From: Macrotrachela quadricornifera
Lineage: Eukaryota > Rotifera > Eurotatoria > Philodinida > Philodinidae
Length of the DNA stretch: 64,000 nucleotides
NCBI GenBank assembly: GCA_022393335.1
Contig: JAJEKB010020748.1
Span: 450,481-514,480, forward strand
Direction: 5' to 3'
Both the position numbers and the translations under genes were made by a program. The notes below the pieces were generated by a model. That model did no database searches. It was not told the origin of the DNA and saw only the letters and a list, made by a program, of their open reading frames with translations. This document shows positions 60,701 through 64,000 of the stretch, in pieces (positions within the stretch are counted from its first letter, which is position 1; the number at the start of each line of letters is the position of its first letter).

Positions 60701-62583
60701 CGAACTATGTGAAAAACTATTATTTTGTGAAATAACTGCTAATTAAATACCTTCTCGCACTCAGTACTATACTTATTAGTTAAACAAGACAAATGTCAAA
60801 ACTGCAGTAGGAGGAAAAGAATCCATGTATAGAACGATAGTGAGCATCTCTTAAGATATCTCCTAATATTTGTTTTTTCGCTTTTCTTTTATTTTGTGCA
60901 TAAATGTCACAGACAAAACTCGATATTTTTAAGCACAAAAGTACGAATTAATTAGTTTTCTTTTTCAATTAAATATACCGAAGCATTACAAAACAAAGAA
61001 AAGATATTTTTATTATGCATAAAACTCCATAAACAATTTTTAATAATTTATTTGGTCGGAAGTTCAGATAAGGCATTTATATCATACAAGAAACAAAATC
61101 TTTCACAAAGATTTGGTAGTAAGACCTAATCAATAACAGACTGACGATAATGGTACAAAGTCTTTTTCTTTTCTAACTCGCTGCTCTAGATATATCAGAA
61201 AGGTTGCATTATAGGAGCTACTTTGAAACTGATATATAATTAAAGCAGGTGTATTTCGATCCAATGATGGAAACTGTAAGTATGTACTTTAGAATAAACA
61301 CAATGGCAACCTCAACAAGCTCCTTCTTTTCTTTTTTTGATAGAGACAGAAACTTAAGATCCTTGAGGTAAAATAAATTTGATTAAGTAGATTCGTGTCC
61401 TGTACAAGTTCTTAAACCAGATTAGATTTCAATAAAATAACAGTGGCAAACTCTACATCTTTCTGAAACTTATTGACATTACTGTAGGATAGGTTGATAA
61501 ATTCTACAACTTTGCGAGTTAATTCAATTTCCATATTGGATTAAATTACGGTGTAATAAACTTAAAAATTGTATTTAATTTTATCTAATGTCTAATTTTG
61601 CTTGGCACATAAATGTTTATGAAAAAGTGAAAATACGAAATCTAAAGATTATTACAAGTTCTAATATGCGTAACTGAAACGTTCGCATTATCGTTATTGT
61701 TCTGTCCCAATTCTGAATGTCCTATTCCGAAACACATTTGAGAGTTTCTTGCATATCGCTACCGCAGACAAGTAAATGAACAATCACTATTTTCTCTGTA
61801 TACATCACCAGAGTGAACATACTGAACTCCATAGATAGACATTTTGGATAGATCAATGTGAAACAAAAGCAAATAAATGACAATAGGAAAATTTATCATC
61901 TTTTGTGCATGTTAAGACAGAAAACAATAAGTATCGAATAAAAGGACGCTATTTGGATTAAAACATAAAAAACTGAAGAAGAGACAACACGAGAAATAGG
62001 CATCTGTAAAAGACATCATTGTGCAACAGTAGTTCAAGAATTTATTATTGTATTAATTGAAATGTAATTAATTGAGTGTATCGCATTTCGTTTAAATATT
62101 GTCGTATTTCTGACGGAACATGCATAATAAAAAATATATTGATATAGTCATTATTATCATAATTCTGTGAGAATTTTGATAATATTGTCAACGCCTAGGT
62201 AGAATTTCCAAATTTTTCGAAATTCTTCCTGGAATTCGACATTGCCGAAATTGATGTGGCAAAATTCTTACTGTTGAACTTTTAGAGAGACAATGTATAA
62301 CACTGGGAATGTAGCAGTATTCCTTGGATATGGTAATGGAACTTTTGGAACACAAATGATTTTTTCATTTCCCGAACAGTTTTCTGTCGAGCCTGCCATT
62401 CCAGGGGTACCCATCGGTAATCCTACTTATGTCAGGAGTATTGCTGCAGCTGATTTTAACAATGATGGTCGATTGGATATTGCTATTCTTGCCGGCAATA
62501 ACCCAAATCTATATATCCTATGGAATACATGCGAATGTTGTGAACTTAAGTTTCTTAATATCAGCACATCCACTCATCAATGA
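33557..62583 (+). CDS. Large multi-pass membrane protein with FG-GAP repeats, at least 15 exons
   Basis: Exons: 33557-33789, 36281-36573, 40725-41330, 41378-41684, 41746-41883, 45892-46490, 47806-48110, 49488-49810, 50213-50266, 50891-51258, 51375-52405, 52455-52594, 53264-53422, 57503-58430, 62286-62583. Every intron has GT/AG ends and every junction keeps phase, giving about 1,926 codons without a stop. Order: cytosolic start; three extracellular Cys-rich units, each flanked by two membrane helices; a seventh helix; a Thr-rich linker; seven FG-GAP repeats. Six helices return the chain to the cytosol and the seventh puts the FG-GAP propeller outside, which fits its usual extracellular place. 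Proteins of this type are common in bdelloids. Their function is unknown; adhesion or recognition is inferred from FG-GAP. The first exon may not hold the true start. Confidence 0.8.
33790..36280 (+). other. Intron 1 (2.5 kb) with a Tc1 relic
   Basis: From GTAAGT to TTATTAG. Apart from the Tc1/mariner remnant, nothing was recognised. Confidence 0.6.
34560..35200 (-). pseudogene. Tc1/mariner transposase, decayed catalytic region
   Basis: Minus-strand pieces in mixed frames: LRNVYIQDDHW (cf. the FQQDNAPCH-type block around the second catalytic Asp), then INRIELRRWPTKSFDVW followed by LIENVLDT, corresponding to WPAKSPDLNPIENVW of Tc1-like transposases. The PDLNPIE motif has become SFDVWLIE. Multiple stops and frameshifts are present. 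It lies inside intron 1 and has no effect on the host exons. Confidence 0.5.
36281..36573 (+). CDS. Exon 2: TM1 and start of extracellular unit A
   Basis: Acceptor TTATTAG, donor GTAAGT. The junction codon is CTG. It encodes SFYYVAIIVLAN (rest of TM1), then LSCPCSTSNIPYNAF, the C-P-C motif with aromatic tail that also opens units B and C, and CSSVFVSQQWIEALY. It ends RGSANAP in phase 0. Confidence 0.8.
36574..40724 (+). other. Intron 2 (4.15 kb)
   Basis: Contains the TIR element at 37365-38240, a palindromic GGTACCAGTACCGGTCGATA stretch near 39170, and otherwise AT-rich sequence. A minus frame at 39270-39509 could be an RT remnant but is too weak to call. Confidence 0.6.
37365..38240. mobile_element. 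TIR element, 876 bp, ACCCTAGT ends
   Basis: The ends ACCCTAGTGGATGTACTGAG and CTCAGTACATTTACTAGGGT are inverted, and the similarity runs on through CTTAGGGTACC to about 31 bases. The internal frame at 37371-37661 is short and unrecognised. GGGTAC recurs several times just inside the left end. No target duplication was fixed. Confidence 0.6.
40725..41330 (+). CDS. Exon 3: main part of extracellular unit A
   Basis: Acceptor TATTTAG, donor GTTTGT, 202 codons in phase 0. It begins FKLLAALCSIYRETV and continues with a helical region, several potential N-glycosylation sites (NNS, NNT) and GLLMSTLDCLYEVKCLELLL. That last Cys pair block is conserved at the same place in units B and C. Confidence 0.8.
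41378..41684 (+). CDS. Exon 4: end of unit A and TM2
   Basis: After a 47-base intron. It encodes CVYDRLAKLFIDEWATQINY, then CAPSFCTYTT with two Cys just before TM2 (ITLLLSLYGGLTLMLRFIAA), then a basic cytosolic stretch. Donor GTAAGT, phase 1. Confidence 0.8.
41746..41883 (+). CDS. Exon 5: cytosolic linker and first half of TM3
   Basis: After a 61-base intron with TTTGTAG. It encodes a basic linker (IRKFIRWTKQLN, SIKKQQITTY) and VYLILII, which exon 6 completes. The sequence parallels exon 1 (HQQYATRLYLILFI), marking the start of repeat unit B. Confidence 0.8.
42537..42808. repeat. Near-perfect 272-bp palindrome (fold-back MITE)
   Basis: Arms of about 130 bases with few mismatches meet at a loop near 42669-42680 (CCTGGATACACGG). 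The ends are CACTCTAAAAAAACTAGGAG and CTCCTATTTTTTTTAGAGTG. The arms include ACCGAACCCCCAGAAAAAGG and ACGAAACCTTTAAAGGAT. Arm identity is far higher than in other fold-backs of the window, suggesting a young element. Confidence 0.85.
43250..43600 (-). pseudogene. Possible LINE RT C-terminal remnant
   Basis: Minus-strand fragments resemble the post-palm region of LINE RTs: EEVFTYLGLLVRTGR (cf. FTYLGSLV) and FNLVLLDEVDIY (cf. FNxVLLYGxExW). Frames are broken and no active site is visible. The evidence is weak. Confidence 0.3.
44355..44670 (+). repeat. Degenerate short tandem array of TGAAGTC words
   Basis: TGAAGTC or close variants (TGAAGTT, TAAAGTC, TGACGTC) occur about twenty times at irregular 10-20 base spacing. 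The longer unit GAGACTTCACGTATGAAGTC recurs near 44371 and 44506. GAAGTC and its inverse GACTTC both occur, so parts can form hairpins. Confidence 0.6.
45892..46490 (+). CDS. Exon 6: TM3 and most of extracellular unit B
   Basis: Acceptor ATCATTAG; the junction codon is GGG. It encodes CLVVLVLFNSL (rest of TM3), FRCPCSTMKIPFDTFI (unit-opening Cys motif), LCSSEFVNNNW, then a helical part with FQLLSTLCQQANVTVYDAV, and ends DKQFK in phase 0 before GTATTG. Confidence 0.8.
46491..47805 (+). other. Intron 6 (1.3 kb)
   Basis: Holds the MITE at 46937-47308 and an AGAC/GACA microsatellite near 47565-47586. Otherwise featureless. Confidence 0.6.
46937..47308. mobile_element. MITE, 372 bp, AATACGAGGAACG ends
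   Basis: Arms of about 95 bases at 46937-47030 and 47218-47308 are inverted, with AATACGAGGAACGTATTTTT ends and shared TTTTCCAATAAGGACTTTCT. The centre is non-coding and no target duplication is apparent. Confidence 0.65.
47806..48110 (+). CDS. Exon 7: unit B Cys-rich segment
   Basis: Acceptor TTTCTAG, donor GTAAGT, ends in phase 2. It encodes YTNCICATDSQCQ, FARCFAVDSLLFSTLECLYS and DSDCLSILVNQSV, equivalent to the LDCLYEVKCLELLL block of unit A. Confidence 0.75.
48111..49487 (+). other. Intron 7 (1.4 kb) with a small MITE
   Basis: From GTAAGT to ACACTAG. Contains the TIR element at 48929-49320; the rest is AT-rich. Confidence 0.6.
48929..49320. mobile_element. Small TIR element, 392 bp, GATGTCATAATACC ends
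   Basis: The ends GATGTCATAATACC and GGTATTATGACATC are exact inverts for 14 bases and continue through GGTATCC. Inside, 49085-49172 is a hairpin with GTGAATTTGGTGTAA and TTACACCAAATTCAC around a GGATGAGGGTAACC loop. No target duplication was seen. Confidence 0.6.
49488..49810 (+). CDS. Exon 8: end of unit B and TM4
   Basis: The acceptor ACACTAG supplies the third base of a TTT codon. It encodes ITIVKEIMVEKWNPSSSYY, CAPTYCAYSQ before the membrane, TM4 (VGILVALVSMSGGLIAALRI) and a basic RRRQKQ tail. Donor GTAAGC. Confidence 0.8.
50213..50266 (+). CDS. Exon 9: 54-base linker exon
   Basis: A small exon (acceptor TTTTTTCAG, donor GTAAGT) encoding DPEEIQTITTTVNRSDIT. It keeps phase on both sides (two bases in, one base out) and lies in the cytosolic loop between units B and C. 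Confidence 0.65.
50267..50890 (+). other. Intron 9 with a short hairpin
   Basis: 50597-50682 forms an inverted repeat (GGCATGTACCAAAATC with its diverged inverse near GGTTTTGGTGTATACC). An AT dinucleotide run at about 50858-50877 precedes the acceptor. Confidence 0.5.
50891..51258 (+). CDS. Exon 10: TM5 and start of extracellular unit C
   Basis: Acceptor TATATAG, donor GTAAGA, phase 0 end. It encodes a cytosolic HQKLSDRLKHILLNLIKRLS segment, AKYLGQWATRLF leading into TM5 (ICLFTISLVIIVLFIGV), and LECSCESISSTYNRFI, the third copy of the unit-opening Cys motif. Confidence 0.8.
51375..52405 (+). CDS. Exon 11: main part of unit C and TM6
   Basis: The largest exon, 343 codons plus two bases. It contains VCLSTFISDEWHTNLL, FLKGLCESSIQLINNS, the Cys block SFLQSTLECFYNSSCINLIQ, VEKWSTMINYSMYF, CKPTVCSYTY, TM6 (TVTFVLGICGGLMVVLKWIC) and a cytosolic tail with basic and Thr-rich parts. 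What units A and B split over several exons is fused here. Confidence 0.85.
52455..52594 (+). CDS. Exon 12: TM7
   Basis: After a 49-base intron (GTATGC to CTTTAG). It encodes RTHSAPASLCSYK and the strongest membrane helix of the gene (IIFWIILFLVLSVIIIVSSL). Donor GTATAA, phase 1. Confidence 0.8.
53264..53422 (+). CDS. Exon 13: Thr-rich extracellular linker
   Basis: Acceptor TTGTTAG, donor GTTTGT. It encodes about 52 residues dominated by Thr and Ser (TTTTSSTTHMTTM and a run of seven Thr), typical of an O-glycosylated stalk between the membrane and the FG-GAP repeats. Confidence 0.75.
53856..54819. mobile_element. Fold-back element, 964 bp, about 300-bp arms
   Basis: The arms at 53856-54163 and 54512-54819 are inverted copies: GTAGTGGCGGAGTCGGCTTA, GAAAATTTTCTCTATTTA, AAATGGATGCGCTTTGCATT and ATGACTAAGCATATTATATT appear in both. 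The ends are ACTTAGGGTACCC and GGGTACTCCTAAGT. The centre is non-coding. Confidence 0.75.
55290..55520. repeat. GATCC-type dispersed repeat fragment
   Basis: Locally GC-richer sequence with ACGGATCCATTGACTGG, ACCGATAGGATCCTGTC and CGGAAATTGACGG words, like the repeat at 14755-15107. Confidence 0.4.
57503..58430 (+). CDS. Exon 14: six FG-GAP/VCBS repeats
   Basis: Acceptor CTCTTAG, donor GTAAGA, phase 2 end, about 309 codons. Six calcium-loop motifs are visible in order: DLNGDRRWD, DFNKDGQLD, DFNSDDNLD, DFNNDGRLD, DFNNDGYLD and DFNGDGQLD. They are spaced about 50 residues apart, with LLGYGNGSF-type strands between. They should fold as part of a beta propeller like that of integrin alpha chains. 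The first motif lacks the usual Gly and may bind calcium poorly. Confidence 0.9.
58607..59233. mobile_element. Fold-back MITE 1 of CGAGGGAA/TWA family
   Basis: TAA at 58604-58606 and 59234-59236 flank termini CGAGGGAAGGGTCCCACCTG and AACCCTTCCCTCG. The arms stay similar almost to the centre (CAAATCGCTTTTGAGTCGAG, GGACCACAGCATTCATTTTT). The 3-bp TAA duplication fits PIF/Harbinger-type targeting. Confidence 0.8.
59275..59893. mobile_element. Fold-back MITE 2 of CGAGGGAA/TWA family
   Basis: TTA at 59272-59274 and 59894-59896 flank termini CGAGAGAACATACC and GACATGTTCTCTCG. The arms share TGAAAAACCTAAAGAGGATT, TATTCTCGAGATAT and CATTAACCTCTCAGGT in inverted form. It lies only 41 bases from MITE 1 and shares the terminal architecture but not the inner sequence. 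Confidence 0.8.
62286..62583 (+). CDS. Exon 15: last FG-GAP repeat and C-terminus
   Basis: The acceptor ACTTTTAG supplies the third base of a GGA codon. It encodes VAVFLGYGNGTFGTQM, the seventh calcium loop DFNNDGRLD and a Cys-containing tail (WNTCECCELKFL), ending TGA 62581-62583. Closing soon after the last repeat is normal for these proteins. Confidence 0.85.
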
Positions 62584-64000
62584 CAAATTTTATCTTCACT
62601 TCAAACAATTTTAAAATTCTGCGGTAACAATTCAGCTTGAACTAAAATACTTTAAATCTGCTTTCTGTTTATACAAAACTCGATTAATTTAAATCAATGT
62701 TTGTTTGTCTGTATTATTCATAAGTTTCAATGAAATATTGGTGAGATATTTTCATGTATAAAAAATGCAATATTTATTCGCATTTCATTCTTAATCTTTT
62801 TTCTTTTGGTTATCCTAGTTATTGTTGCTTTAGTACGGCTAATTATCTTATACAATTGCTTTCATTTTCTTCTTTATTTATATTAAACATTTTAATCCCC
62901 TTGTTCTTGTCTTAATTACTGACTATTCATTTTAAAACAAAGTGATCTTCCGTATTTGTTTTTGAACAGCTCGAAAGCACAATGAATTAGAGAACTGCAA
63001 AAATACAAATCTATGAAAAAATCAATAATCGAGAGTTTGTATTATGAAAATCTTTCAACGATCCATCTATAAAACTAAAGCATTTCAATAGTTTGAGGGG
63101 TAGATGTGTATATTAAAAAATAGCACTATCTGGATTTCATATACTTTGTTAATATAAAACTCTTGTAAATCGAGTAGTTTTGAAAAGTAGATAATTTCAA
63201 TGAACGACTATTTTTGAAAACAAACGGTAGTAGATTGTTTTATATGTTTAGCATTAAGCTGTTGAATGCTGTCTATATTCTATACTCATTGGAGTGGTTG
63301 TTAGCTCGTGAACAAATTATTATTTATTCATAAAACAGATGTTTTGATTTGTCTCTATCAGAATGACAAATGCATTAAATTCCACAAAAACATATGAAAT
63401 CTATTTTCCTCAGAAACAGTATAGACTTACTGATAGTATGGTGTCGATATGAGATGAAGATTTTGACTAAAAACTAAGCTTTATATACATTTTGTTACAT
63501 AGTGTAATACGCAACTTTTATCTTCCTTTATAATAAGTACAAGTAATGTATTGTGTATGACTATCATTTATTTAAAACATAAAAACAGGACAGATAGTTT
63601 TAACCAAGAGAACCGATCTATTTATACGCGCAATATTCTTGTATCATGATCTTGAATTTGTTGTGCAATAACACATAGGTGTCGTTTTGAAGGAATGAAC
63701 ATGAAATGATGTAATAACATCAAGAACCTAATAACATGTATTTACTATCTAGTGACAAATCATGTTGAATTTTTCTTGAATATGTTGATTGTATCGAGGA
63801 AAGGATATTCAAAGCTTGTCACTTTTAAAACTGACTTCAAATGAAAACAATAGTTTTGATCAATTATTTCTCTTTGATTCTATTCTCATTTGTATGAACA
63901 ATCTATTTGAGTTAAATATTAACATATTTGATCACAATCAACTTACACGAAATATAGAGTGACCTGGGGTAATTCGGATCACAACATCGACATGTTTGTT
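62584..64000. other. Downstream region, no gene seen
   Basis: AT-rich 3' flank of the large gene. No coding frame, RNA or repeat was recognised up to the window edge. Confidence 0.4.

Larger units (their letters stand above)
58431..62285 (+). other. Intron 14 (3.9 kb)
   Basis: Two adjacent fold-back MITEs occupy 58607-59893. The rest (59897-62285) is AT-rich with no gene recognised. Confidence 0.6.

Overview
The window looks like a piece of a bdelloid rotifer genome (Rotaria/Adineta-like). It is AT-rich, spliceosomal introns range from under 50 bp to several kb, and the genes use protein families I associate with bdelloids: Cys-rich two-pass membrane units joined to FG-GAP repeats, and a roughly 110-residue beta-type domain carried one per exon. 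The mobile fraction is also bdelloid-like: a Penelope-like/Athena-type RT with hammerhead ribozymes nearby, piggyBac, mariner/Tc1, a LINE and many fold-back MITEs. The taxonomic call is an inference from these families.

1-7.9 kb: a broken mariner N-terminus at the left edge, the last two exons of a repeated-domain protein (1694-3413), a TIR element at 4.3-4.7 kb, and an unusual TIR element bounded by direct repeats (6121-7021). 7.9-12.3 kb: a full-length piggyBac element with matching TIRs and TTAA duplications sits in front of a Penelope-like RT C-terminal region. A Gln/Arg-rich frame broken by eight stops and two tandem hammerhead ribozymes follow. 13-18.2 kb: a small ABM-domain gene, two degenerate acidic minus-strand coding pieces, a decayed CENP-B-HTH transposase and a 0.95-kb inverted repeat.

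18.4-33.1 kb: gene-poor and repeat-built. A 4.1-kb element with 3-bp TAA duplications contains a 400-N gap, a 34-bp satellite and nested fold-backs. Two inverted ends 8.2 kb apart enclose a 32-bp tandem array, a second satellite block and a degenerate LINE.

33.5-62.6 kb: one plus-strand gene of at least 15 exons. All exon phases join, giving about 1,926 codons. The predicted protein has three consecutive extracellular Cys-rich units, each bounded by two membrane segments, then a seventh membrane segment, a Thr-rich linker and seven FG-GAP repeats. It would be a cell-surface adhesion or receptor-like protein with an extracellular C-terminus. Its long introns carry most of the MITEs, a Tc1 relic, a near-perfect 272-bp palindrome and a TGAAGTC-rich array. 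The last 1.4 kb holds nothing I recognise.
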